This document shows positions 28,742 to 42,218 of a DNA stretch of 64,000 bases, piece by piece. Position 1 is the first letter of the stretch; the number at the start of each line of letters is the position of its first letter. Source of the stretch: Lacimicrobium alkaliphilum (lineage in GTDB: Bacteria; Pseudomonadota; Gammaproteobacteria; Enterobacterales; Alteromonadaceae); NCBI RefSeq assembly GCF_002591895.1, contig NZ_NISX01000008.1, positions 129,788 through 193,787 of the forward strand. Direction: 5' to 3'. The notes beneath the pieces are model-generated. The model had not been told where the DNA came from, made no database searches, and saw only the letters and a list, made by a program, of their open reading frames with translations. The translations under genes were made by a program, and so were the position numbers.

Positions 28742-28812
28742 TACTTCGTGCTCTTCGTGTCCTTCGTGGTCAAAGTCTTCCAACCACGAAGAGCGCGAAG
28801 GAACACGAAGGA
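28742..28812. repeat. CTTCGTGG...CCACGAAG hairpin repeat between two SDR genes
   Basis: An imperfect long hairpin centred near 28777, with CCTTCGTGGT (28761-28770) pairing with ACCACGAAG and flanking CTTCGTG/CACGAAG arms. It belongs to the same broad type as the intergenic repeats elsewhere. Its spurious translation gives TTKDTKSTK-like peptides. Confidence 0.7.
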
Positions 28813-28855
28813 TGCAAAATCACAGTGCATCCGTGTGCCGCGCTAACACCCTCCA

Positions 28856-29605
28856 CTAGCTGAACCTTTTAATCACACTCAACGGTGCGATTTTTATCAG
28901 CGGTGCCATAAAAGACCAGGGCCAGGACGGCACAAAGCAACTGGCCTTTTCTTTCTCGATGGCTTTGACCAGTGCCCGGCACCCCGTTTCCCTGTCCACG
29001 ATAAAGGGCACTTTTTCCACTTTTTCATTAATTTCACTGCGAATAAAACCGGGATGGATGGTGGACACGACAATGGGTTTATTGAGCACATCCACACGAA
29101 TCCCTTCCATCAAAGTACTCAGCCCGGCCTTGGTAGCAGCGTAGGCCGTCAATGCACGACGAAAACCCCGAATGGCACTGAAGGAGGACATACCCACCAG
29201 ATGACCATGATTCTGCTCCCGAAAGATTTCCATGGCGGCTTCAGATTGCGCAATCGCGGCGACAAAGTTCGTCATAGCGGTCTGCTTATTGGCTTCAAAA
29301 TAACCTGTGCCGATCGAGGCACCTTTACCCATACCCGCATTAATAATGATTCTGTCCAGCGTGCCAAACTCCTGTTTAAATGCGTGAAACACTTCGAAAA
29401 CCTGCCCATGATCATTAACATCCAGTGCCTTGAGGCTGACTTTAATTGTTGGATCAATAGCAGCGATTTCCTGTTTCAGACTTTCCAGCCTGTCGGTACG
29501 CCGGGCACAAAGGGCGAGGTTGCGGCCTTGTCTGGCAAACTCCAGTGCCATGCCCCAGCCCAACCCTGAACTGGCCCCTGTGATCAGAATATTTTTTCTC
29601 AACAT
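28856..29605 (-). CDS. SDR-family oxidoreductase
   Basis: A 249-residue short-chain dehydrogenase with ILITGASSGLGWGMALEFA, the Arg-containing loop CARRTDRLESL (suggesting NADPH), NAGMGKGA, catalytic serine MSSFSAIRG and YAATKAG. A C-terminal segment is hydrophobic (FVPSWPWSFMAPLIKIAP), as in membrane-associated lipid SDRs. It lies 14 bases downstream of the histidine phosphatase. In homologous clusters such SDRs accompany the APH-kinase and acyl-CoA dehydrogenase genes; its substrate is unknown. Confidence 0.88.
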   Translation of the reverse strand: MLRKNILITGASSGLGWGMALEFARQGRNLALCARRTDRLESLKQEIAAIDPTIKVSLKALDVNDHGQVFEVFHAFKQEFGTLDRIIINAGMGKGASIGTGYFEANKQTAMTNFVAAIAQSEAAMEIFREQNHGHLVGMSSFSAIRGFRRALTAYAATKAGLSTLMEGIRVDVLNKPIVVSTIHPGFIRSEINEKVEKVPFIVDRETGCRALVKAIEKEKASCFVPSWPWSFMAPLIKIAPLSVIKRFS

Positions 29606-29619
29606 CGCTGTGCTTCCTG

Positions 29620-30336
29620 TTATTTGTAGGTAATCAGTTCCGGGGTCCCATCAAAAGCCGTGTAATCATTAAGACTGGACAGCCTTAAACCGTTACGACC
29701 GTTAAGCAAACGGCTTACCCCACAATTGGCCAGAACCCAGTTTATGTTCAGAAAGTGCTTTTCCGGAACACCCAGCAACTGCTGCGCCAGAACTGAGATG
29801 GGCCCACCAGAGGTAATCACCAGCAGTTTATTGTGCGGTTTCTCCGTGGCGGCACTGATGCCCCGTTTGACTCTGGCGCAAAAATCCTCCCAACTCTCAA
29901 TATATTCATTACCAGGCTCTGAGTTTGTCCATTTGCTGATGGCCTGACTGAAAGTTTGTGCAAAAGCAGCCGAAGGATCAGCCTGTTGCAACAGATACGC
30001 TTTAAGCCCTTGAGGGTTAGCAAACTCCGGATTCAATGCCGCCAGGACGTTGTGATGATCATATTCATTCCAGTCAGCGTTTTGCTCAATCCTGTCGTCT
30101 ATGGGGTCAGCCAGATCAACAGGTTGTTGGTTCAGCCCTTGCCATAAAGCTTGCAGTGTTTGCCGATGACGCAGCATTGAGCCACTGATAATCTGCTGTG
30201 CAGTAAAGCTAATTCCGTTGTCAGCGAAAAACCGGCCCAAACGCCATGCTTGCTGGCGACCTGTTGGAGATAAGGCATCATAGTCAGCCTGATCAAACCC
30301 GGCCTGACCATGGCGCAACAGATAGATTTTTTGCAT
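29620..30336 (-). CDS. Histidine phosphatase family protein
   Basis: A 238-residue member of the phosphoglycerate-mutase-like superfamily with the phosphohistidine motif YLLRHGQAGFDQADYD and the late histidine context LLVITSGGPISVLAQQLL, in which glycine replaces the usual HGG pattern (SGG). The ATG at 30336 overlaps the kinase stop codon (ATGA), so translation is probably coupled. Together with the APH-type kinase and acyl-CoA dehydrogenase it could remove or recycle a phosphate in 4-hydroxyacyl-CoA breakdown. The missing histidine in the second motif makes catalytic competence less certain. Confidence 0.82.
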   Translation of the reverse strand: MQKIYLLRHGQAGFDQADYDALSPTGRQQAWRLGRFFADNGISFTAQQIISGSMLRHRQTLQALWQGLNQQPVDLADPIDDRIEQNADWNEYDHHNVLAALNPEFANPQGLKAYLLQQADPSAAFAQTFSQAISKWTNSEPGNEYIESWEDFCARVKRGISAATEKPHNKLLVITSGGPISVLAQQLLGVPEKHFLNINWVLANCGVSRLLNGRNGLRLSSLNDYTAFDGTPELITYK

Positions 30337-31409
30337 CAGACCGGCCTGCCCTGACGGATGGTGCGGCGGCAACGCCAGATAAGGTAATGCACAAACACCC
30401 AAAAGTGTTTGAAAGCGGGATTCCGGGTTTGTTTATGGTGATAGCGATAGTAAATCTGCTGAGCGATAGCGGCTAACCGAAACAATCCGTAAACCTCATA
30501 AAAGGTAAAATCACTGACCGACAGCGACCTTTTATCCAGATAGTACTCCACCACTTCCTGGCGATTTAACATACCGGGCAGATGGGTGGGCTGACGACGG
30601 GTCTGCTGTGCAAGAAAATCGTCACCGGCTTCGACCCAGTAAGCCAGGGTATTACCGAGATCCATCAGCGGGTCGCCCAGGGTCGCCAGCTCCCAGTCAA
30701 GAATGGCGGTAACCCGGGTGGGCTCATCAGGGGCCAACACTACATTATCAAAGCGAAAGTCATTGTGGGTCAGACAGATATGCTCCTTATCCGGCATATT
30801 ATCCTCCAGCCAGCGACGCACATAACCCGCTCCCGGCACATTCCAGGTTTTAGCATTCATATAGCGCTGGTTCCAGCCACTGATCTGACGCTGAATATAA
30901 CCTTCGCCTTTAGCCAGTTGATCCAGCCCGGCAGTTTTATAATCAACTTCGTGCAGCGCTATCATGGCATCCAGCACGTTAAGGCAAAGCTCGCGGGTCT
31001 GCGCAGGGTTAAGCTTCACGCCCCGCGGCAGATTACGCCGGGGGATAATGCCTTCACAGCGCTGCATCAGATAAAACTCACTGCCGATCAACTCCGGGTC
31101 TGAGCAGAATCCGAGCATATCCGGCACATAAGGATAAACCGGCTTAAGTGCCTTTTGCAGGCGGTATTCCCGGCCCATATCATGAGCGCCTTTAGCCTTA
31201 GTACCGGCCGGGGCCCGGCGCAGGATCACATCCTGCTCAGCAAAGGATAAACAATAGGTCCAGTTTGACGCACCACCGCTGTATTGCTGCACCTGTGGAG
31301 TACCGGTTAAATGGGGTAATTGTTCGTTAACCCAGGGCAGAAGACGATTCAGATCCAGCTCTTCGCCTTGTCTTACCTGGCCGGGCTGATCGGTGATGTT
31401 GCTGCTCAT
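30336..31409 (-). CDS. APH-family phosphotransferase (LvaA/ACAD10-kinase-like)
   Basis: A 357-residue kinase of the aminoglycoside-phosphotransferase fold. Motifs: YSGGASNWTYCLSFAEQDVILRR (nucleotide loop and lysine/arginine strand), catalytic loop CLTHNDFRFDNVVL (HNDxxxxN), and metal motif AILDWELATLGDPLMDLG. This subfamily partners acyl-CoA dehydrogenases: in human ACAD10/11 the two are fused, and in the Pseudomonas putida levulinate pathway LvaA phosphorylates 4-hydroxyacyl-CoA before LvaC acts. The gene overlaps the acyl-CoA dehydrogenase stop by four bases, supporting that role. The substrate chain length is unknown. Confidence 0.88.
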   Translation of the reverse strand: MSSNITDQPGQVRQGEELDLNRLLPWVNEQLPHLTGTPQVQQYSGGASNWTYCLSFAEQDVILRRAPAGTKAKGAHDMGREYRLQKALKPVYPYVPDMLGFCSDPELIGSEFYLMQRCEGIIPRRNLPRGVKLNPAQTRELCLNVLDAMIALHEVDYKTAGLDQLAKGEGYIQRQISGWNQRYMNAKTWNVPGAGYVRRWLEDNMPDKEHICLTHNDFRFDNVVLAPDEPTRVTAILDWELATLGDPLMDLGNTLAYWVEAGDDFLAQQTRRQPTHLPGMLNRQEVVEYYLDKRSLSVSDFTFYEVYGLFRLAAIAQQIYYRYHHKQTRNPAFKHFWVFVHYLIWRCRRTIRQGRPV

Positions 31410-32638
31410 TTAGCCGCCTGTTTATATTTTGCCAGCTCCAATCTGGCTACCATGGCCTGATGGACCTCATCAGGGCCATCAGCAAGTCGCAGCGCTCTGG
31501 CCATCGCCATCATGGCTGCCAGTGGCGTATCGCCGCTCATACCGGCGCCGCCGTGCAACTGAATCGCCAAATCCACGCTTTGTTCCATTACCCGTGGCGC
31601 GATGACTTTAATGGCGGAGATTTCTGTCATCGCCTGTTTTACGCCAACCGCATCAATTTTCCAGGCAGCATTTAAGGTCAGTAAACGGGCCTGATCGATG
31701 GCCATTCGTACCTCGGCAATACGAGCTTTATTTGCCCCTAAATTTATAAGCGGCTGGCCAAAAGCCCGGCGCGCTGTGGCTCGTGCTATTCCCAGCTCCA
31801 GTGCCCGCTCTGCGGCACCAATGGCGCGCATACAATGATGGATACGACCGGGGCCAAGCCGGCCCTGGGCTATCGCAAAGCCCTTACCCATACCGAGGAT
31901 AAGATTCTGTTCAGGCACCCTGACATGGTCAAATATCACCTCGCCATGCCCGTAGGGCGCATCATACTCACCATACGCACTGAGCATGCGCTGAATATTC
32001 ACTCCCGGGCGGTCCAGTTCCACCAGCACCATGGAGTGGCGAGCATGTTTTTCACCTTCCGGGTTCGACAACCCCATAAAAATTGCCACTTTGGCATCGG
32101 GGTGGCCGAGGCCGGTACTCCACCATTTGCGGCCGTTAAGCACAAGTTCATCCCCTTCTTCGTGGATACTGGCCTGCATATTAGTGGCATCAGAAGAGGC
32201 AACATCCGGCTCGGTCATACAAAACACACTGCGAATCCGGCCTTCCAGCAAGGGCGTCAGCCATTTTTGCTGCTGCCCGGCACTGCCAAAGTGATACAAC
32301 ACTTCCATATTGCCGGTATCCGGTGCATTGCAGTTGAAAATCTCGCTGGCGATAGGTGAGCGACCCATTTGCTCGGCTAAGGGGGCATATTCGAGTGTGC
32401 TCAATCCCTGACCGAGCTCGTCATCGGGCAAAAAAAGATTCCACAGCCCCTGCACTTTAGCCTGTTGCTTAAGAGATTCAACACCAGGATGCAACTGCCA
32501 TCGCTGCCACTGACCATGATTATTTTGCTGATGATGAAAGGCCATCACCTCGGCCTCAATGGGCAGAACATGCTGGTGCATAAAGTCTGTCAGTTGGGTT
32601 AAATACTGCTGACTTCGCTGTGATGGCTGGAAGTCCAT
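31406..32638 (-). CDS. Acyl-CoA dehydrogenase (LvaC/ACAD11-like)
   Basis: A 410-residue FAD-dependent acyl-CoA dehydrogenase. Motifs: FCMTEPDVASSDATN (FAD/substrate loop), WWSTGLGHPDAKVAIFMG, RLGPGRIHHCMRAIGAAERAL and QLHGGAGMSGDTPLA. The start at 32638 (MDFQPSQRSQ) is preferred over 32656 because GGAG stands six bases upstream. It overlaps the APH-kinase gene, the bacterial split form of human ACAD10/11, and so probably acts on phosphorylated 4-hydroxyacyl-CoA thioesters rather than ordinary fatty acyl-CoA. A LysR gene is divergent, 86 bases away. Confidence 0.88.
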   Translation of the reverse strand: MDFQPSQRSQQYLTQLTDFMHQHVLPIEAEVMAFHHQQNNHGQWQRWQLHPGVESLKQQAKVQGLWNLFLPDDELGQGLSTLEYAPLAEQMGRSPIASEIFNCNAPDTGNMEVLYHFGSAGQQQKWLTPLLEGRIRSVFCMTEPDVASSDATNMQASIHEEGDELVLNGRKWWSTGLGHPDAKVAIFMGLSNPEGEKHARHSMVLVELDRPGVNIQRMLSAYGEYDAPYGHGEVIFDHVRVPEQNLILGMGKGFAIAQGRLGPGRIHHCMRAIGAAERALELGIARATARRAFGQPLINLGANKARIAEVRMAIDQARLLTLNAAWKIDAVGVKQAMTEISAIKVIAPRVMEQSVDLAIQLHGGAGMSGDTPLAAMMAMARALRLADGPDEVHQAMVARLELAKYKQAAK

Positions 32639-32724
32639 AGGGTGCTCCGGATTCATTTTTCAGACCTGAAGAAGCCTAGCGCCCTTTCACTATTGAATAA
32701 AATGAAATATATTCCAGAGATATT

Positions 32725-33660
32725 ATGAACAGTATTCATAGCAAAACCACTCACAGCAGTTCACCTTTTCAGCAGCTGGATCTGAATCTGCTGAAGATCT
32801 TTGAGGCACTGTATCAGGAACGCAATATGTCCAGAGCGGCACAGCGCCTTCACCTGACGCCGTCTGCCGTAAGCCATGCAATAAAGCGCCTGCGTACTCA
32901 TCTGGCCGATCCCTTATTTACACGCCAGGGCAATGTCATGCAGCCCACAGCATTGTGTGAAAGCCTGGCACCTGCTCTGATTAATAACCTCGGGCAACTG
33001 CGTGAAATTCTGCAACTGAGTGAACAGTTTTCTCCGCAAACGGCAGTCAATTATTTTCGTATCGGTATCCATGAAGCGCTGGAGAAGTTACTACTACCAC
33101 CACTGGCTGCAGCATTGGCCGCACAGGCACCGGGCACATCGCTGGCCAGTTACGCTCTGGAGCGCTCACAAATGGCAAGACAGCTGGCCGGCGGAACGGT
33201 AGATATCGCCATTGATGTGTCTTTGCCAATCAGCGAACCGGTATTACACCGCCCCTTACTCAGCGACAGATTCTGTGTAGTGATGGCCCAAGAGCACAGT
33301 CTGTACGCTAAGCTGAATAAGAAGGCCTATGCACAAGCCCGCCATATCAGCGTATCTCATCGCGCCAGTGGTCCCGCCATCGAAGACATTGCTCTGCGCC
33401 AACAAGGTGTAAACCGCCGCATTGCCCTGCATTGTCAGAGTTATGGAAGCGCCATTAATGTGGTACGTCAGTCTGATTTGCTACTGACCATGCCCGCCAA
33501 ACTTGCCGGAGCCCTGAATCAGGATGGCATCGTCATTTGCAATGCGCCAGTCACCATTGCCGATATCGCCATTCATCAGTATTGGCATAAAAATACCGAC
33601 AATCACCCGGCGCTGAGCTGGCTCAGACAACTCACCCATGCAGTGGCCCTCGCGCTCTAA
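32725..33660 (+). CDS. LysR-family transcriptional regulator
   Basis: A 311-residue LysR regulator. The winged HTH is near the N-terminus (FQQLDLNLLKIFEALYQERNMSRAAQRLHLTPSAVSHAIKRLRTHLADPLFTR), followed by a periplasmic-binding-like effector domain (about 110-300). It is divergent from the acyl-CoA dehydrogenase operon and its 3' end overlaps the CoA-transferase gene by four bases in convergent orientation. By position it most likely controls the acyl-CoA dehydrogenase operon. The effector is unknown. Confidence 0.9.
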   Translation: MNSIHSKTTHSSSPFQQLDLNLLKIFEALYQERNMSRAAQRLHLTPSAVSHAIKRLRTHLADPLFTRQGNVMQPTALCESLAPALINNLGQLREILQLSEQFSPQTAVNYFRIGIHEALEKLLLPPLAAALAAQAPGTSLASYALERSQMARQLAGGTVDIAIDVSLPISEPVLHRPLLSDRFCVVMAQEHSLYAKLNKKAYAQARHISVSHRASGPAIEDIALRQQGVNRRIALHCQSYGSAINVVRQSDLLLTMPAKLAGALNQDGIVICNAPVTIADIAIHQYWHKNTDNHPALSWLRQLTHAVALAL

Positions 33661-34847
33661 CGCGCAGGTTTGACCTTCAGACTGTTCAGAACCTCATCGG
33701 TATGCTGGCCCAATGTTGGTGGCGCCTGATTGTATTCAACTTTGGTGCGCGAGAATTTTACCGGATTAGCCACCATGGGCACTTTACCGGCTATGGGATG
33801 CGGCAGATCAAATTGCATCCGGCGATGGCGCACCTGAGGCTCGGCAAACACCCTATCCAGGGTATTAATAGGGCCGCAGGGCACCCCGGCTTCGGCCAGT
33901 TGTGCCAGCCAGTGATCCAATGGCTGCATGCACAGCAAGGCTTCCAGTCTGGGGATCAGGCTCAGACGGTGTTGTACCCGTCTGGCATTGGTGCTGAATC
34001 TGTTATCAAAGGCCAGCTCAGCATCACCTAACACGGTACAACAGCGCTGAAACTGCTGATCATTGCCCACTGCCAGCAAAATAAAACCATCTTTTACCTT
34101 CAGTGACTGATAAGGAACAATGTTAGGGTGCGCAGTGCCCATGCGTTGCGGCACCTCACCACTGACCAGATAGTTACTGGCCTGATTCGCCAGCCAGGCG
34201 ACCTGAGTGTCCAGCAGCGCCAGATCAATATGCTGGCCCTGCCCGCTTTGCTCCCGTTCATACAAAGCTGCAAGAATAGCGGACACCCCGTACATACCGG
34301 TCATCAGATCGGCCACCGCCACTCCGGCTTTTTGCGGCCCGCCGCCTGGCAGCGTGTCGGGCTCGCCGGTGATGCTCATCAGCCCGCCCATGGCCTGGAT
34401 CATGGCATCATAACCGGGGCGCGTGGCATCAGGGCCGTCCTGACCAAAACCGGTAATGGAACAATAAATCAGCTTTGGATTCACTTTGCCCAGGCTGGCA
34501 TAATCGAGGCCATATTTTTTAAGGCCACCGACTTTATAGTTTTCCACCAACACATCGGCCCTGGCAGCCAGCTCCCGGATCACCTGCTGGCCTTCATCCG
34601 TGGTGATATCCACCGTAACCGACTGTTTACCGCGATTCGCAGCAAGATAATAAGCCGATTCTGCGGTTTCCCGGCCTTGTGCATCTTTTAAGTAAGGGGG
34701 CCCCCAGTGGCGGGTATCATCACCACATTGCGGGCGTTCTATTTTCCACACGCTGGCACCGTAATCGGCCAGCACCTGTGTGGCCCAGGGTCCGGCCAGA
34801 ATACGACTGAGATCCAATACCTTGATACCTTTAAGCGGGCCTGCCAT
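33657..34847 (-). CDS. CaiB/BaiF CoA-transferase, glutarate CoA-transferase (GcdG/SUGCT)-like
   Basis: A 396-residue family III CoA-transferase. Signature stretches are LKGIKVLDLSRILAGPWATQVLADYGASVWKIERP, GDDTRHWGPPYLKD, SAYYLAANRGKQSVTVDI, and the catalytic-aspartate region LALLDTQVAWLANQASNYL. The match in these segments to succinate/glutarate CoA-transferases (GcdG of pseudomonads, human SUGCT) is good as I recall those sequences. The ATG at 34847 has AGGAG six bases upstream. It lies downstream of the ALDH7 operon but beyond a terminator, so it may be separately transcribed. Glutarate is an end-product of lysine and 2-aminoadipate breakdown, which would connect it to the neighbouring genes. 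Confidence 0.82.
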   Translation of the reverse strand: MAGPLKGIKVLDLSRILAGPWATQVLADYGASVWKIERPQCGDDTRHWGPPYLKDAQGRETAESAYYLAANRGKQSVTVDITTDEGQQVIRELAARADVLVENYKVGGLKKYGLDYASLGKVNPKLIYCSITGFGQDGPDATRPGYDAMIQAMGGLMSITGEPDTLPGGGPQKAGVAVADLMTGMYGVSAILAALYEREQSGQGQHIDLALLDTQVAWLANQASNYLVSGEVPQRMGTAHPNIVPYQSLKVKDGFILLAVGNDQQFQRCCTVLGDAELAFDNRFSTNARRVQHRLSLIPRLEALLCMQPLDHWLAQLAEAGVPCGPINTLDRVFAEPQVRHRRMQFDLPHPIAGKVPMVANPVKFSRTKVEYNQAPPTLGQHTDEVLNSLKVKPAR

Positions 34848-34925
34848 TGACCACTCCTGCAACGAACAACATAAGCGGTTATTCTAGGGGTTAAGAGATC
34901 TGAAAGGAAAGGGTTGTTTGCATGC

Positions 34926-34948
34926 AAAAAAGGGGGCGAAGCCCCCTT
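34926..34948 (-). terminator. Rho-independent terminator of the GH2/kinase-lyase/ALDH7 operon
   Basis: On the minus strand a perfect AAGGGGGC/GCCCCCTT stem with a three-base loop is followed by a T run, 29 bases beyond the ALDH stop codon. Confidence 0.85.
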
Positions 34949-34976
34949 GTTATCACTTAAAAAATATCAATGGTCT

Positions 34977-36506
34977 CTACAGATCGAACTTAATCCCCTG
35001 TGCCAGCGGCAACTCAGCTGAGTAATTAATGGTATTGGTCTGGCGTCGCATATAGGCTTTCCAGGCGTCAGAGCCGGATTCACGGCCGCCGCCAGTTTCC
35101 TTTTCACCGCCAAAGGCACCGCCGATTTCAGCACCCGAGGTGCCGATATTAACATTCGAAATGCCACAATCAGATCCCCAGTGGGCCAGATAGTTCTCCA
35201 CTTCACGCATATCCAGACTGAATATTGCCGACGACAAGCCCTGAGCCACACCATTTTGCAGGGCTATCGCCTCATCAACGTCGCCACGATATTTAATCAG
35301 ATACAGCAGCGGAGCAAAGGTCTCACTCTGCACCGTAGCATAGTGATTTTCCGCCTCGACAATCGCCGGAGTCACATAACAGCCGGATTCATAACCCTGG
35401 CCCTGTAACACTTCACCACCACACAGCAGCGTACCGCCTTCGTCACGGACACGACTGATTGCATTAACAAAATTGCTTACTGAATCTTTGTCGATCAGCG
35501 GCCCGACATGATTGTTTTCATCCAGCGGATCACCGATGCGTAGTTTCCCATAGGCGCTGACCAGGGATTCTTTTACTTTATCGTAAACAGATTCATGCAC
35601 GATAACTCTTCGGGTGGTGGTACAGCGCTGACCTGCAGTGCCGACCGCACCGAACACCACGCCTGGCACGGCAACTTTAAGGTCTGCATTGGCAGTGACA
35701 ATAATCGCGTTATTACCACCCAGCTCTAGGATGCTCTTGCCAAAACGGGCCGCCACTTTCTGGCCAGCATGACGACCGACTTTGGTAGAACCGGTAACGG
35801 ACATCAGCGGCAGACGCTTGTCATCCAGCATCAGCTCGCCAATCTCCGGCCCGCCGACAACCATAGACAGGAGTCCTTCCGGGAGATGATTGCGGATCAG
35901 CACCTGCTGCACGATATTCTGGCAGGCAATGGCGGTGAGCGGCGTTTTCTCTGATGGTTTCCAGATCACCGCATCACCACATACCGCGGCTATCATGGTG
36001 TTCCATGACCACACTGCCACAGGGAAATTGAACGCAGAGATCACGCCCACCACGCCCATTGGATGATACTGCTCATACATACGATGAAGCGGTCGCTCCG
36101 AATGCATGGTTGAGCCACATAACTGGCGGGAAAGGCCCACAGCGAAGTCACAGATGTCGATCATTTCCTGCACTTCACCCAGGCCTTCCTGCAACGACTT
36201 GCCCATTTCATAAGAGACCAGTTCGCCCAGTGGCTGCTTATATTCACGCAATGCCTCACCAATCTGACGCACAATCTCGCCACGTTGCGGTGCGGTAACC
36301 CTGCGCCACTGCAAAAATGCACTTTGTGCTTTCTCTGCCACCTGATGATACTGCTGTTCTGAGCAAGGCGTTACCCTGGCGATCAGATTGCCATCTACCG
36401 GAGAATGAATTGCAATGGGCGCGCTGTCACTTTTATCCAGCCAGCCGGTTCCCGTGCTGACACCGGCATTCTGTGCGCTGATACCTAGTTTTTTCAGAAA
36501 CTCCAT
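34977..36506 (-). CDS. ALDH7A1-type aldehyde dehydrogenase (2-aminoadipate semialdehyde/P6C dehydrogenase)
   Basis: A 509-residue NAD(P)-dependent aldehyde dehydrogenase. Catalytic Cys295 is in GTAGQRCTTTRR, and the general-base glutamate in ILELGGNNAI (about 261). It carries the antiquitin/ALDH7 signatures EGLGEVQEMIDICDFAVGLSR, AFNFPVAVWSWN, NIGTSGAEIGGAFGGEKETGGGRESGSDAWK and the tail TINYSAELPLAQGIKF, which match human ALDH7A1 very closely. ALDH7 enzymes oxidise 2-aminoadipate 6-semialdehyde (in equilibrium with piperideine-6-carboxylate) to 2-aminoadipate in lysine breakdown. It lies ten bases after the fused kinase/phospho-lyase gene, whose expected product from hydroxylysine is exactly this semialdehyde. 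Function of the family is well established; the local pathway is inference. Confidence 0.9.
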   Translation of the reverse strand: MEFLKKLGISAQNAGVSTGTGWLDKSDSAPIAIHSPVDGNLIARVTPCSEQQYHQVAEKAQSAFLQWRRVTAPQRGEIVRQIGEALREYKQPLGELVSYEMGKSLQEGLGEVQEMIDICDFAVGLSRQLCGSTMHSERPLHRMYEQYHPMGVVGVISAFNFPVAVWSWNTMIAAVCGDAVIWKPSEKTPLTAIACQNIVQQVLIRNHLPEGLLSMVVGGPEIGELMLDDKRLPLMSVTGSTKVGRHAGQKVAARFGKSILELGGNNAIIVTANADLKVAVPGVVFGAVGTAGQRCTTTRRVIVHESVYDKVKESLVSAYGKLRIGDPLDENNHVGPLIDKDSVSNFVNAISRVRDEGGTLLCGGEVLQGQGYESGCYVTPAIVEAENHYATVQSETFAPLLYLIKYRGDVDEAIALQNGVAQGLSSAIFSLDMREVENYLAHWGSDCGISNVNIGTSGAEIGGAFGGEKETGGGRESGSDAWKAYMRRQTNTINYSAELPLAQGIKFDL

Positions 36507-36516
36507 GGTTCCCCCT

Positions 36517-42048
<5,532 letters not shown>

Positions 42049-42156
42049 GACTTTATAACAGGATATTAACCATGACAACCCCTGTATGTGACAATCTGAC
42101 CGTTTACATCCGATTGATATAAACTGCTGGCCGGAGCATCGGAACAAAGCATTGTA

Positions 42157-42173
42157 AACTTATAATATAAATA
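42157..42173. promoter_or_regulatory. 17-bp palindromic operator, copy 2 (15/17)
   Basis: AACTTATA-A-TATAAATA: the right half is perfect and the left half has two mismatches. It lies 45 bases before the symporter start and may overlap its promoter. Confidence 0.55.
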
Positions 42174-42218
42174 TTATATTAAGTGTAACATCATTGTTAA
42201 TAAGGTTTTTATTTGCCA

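Noticed and set aside
28678-28830. N-terminal extension of the SDR at 27871-28677
   Set aside because: The extension translates a repeat hairpin (TTKDTKSTK-like peptide); a good ribosome site and the family start both point to 28677.
31406-32638. Glutaryl-CoA dehydrogenase as identity of the acyl-CoA dehydrogenase
   Set aside because: It is tempting because of the nearby CoA-transferase, but the overlap with an APH-type kinase gene points to the ACAD10/LvaC group.
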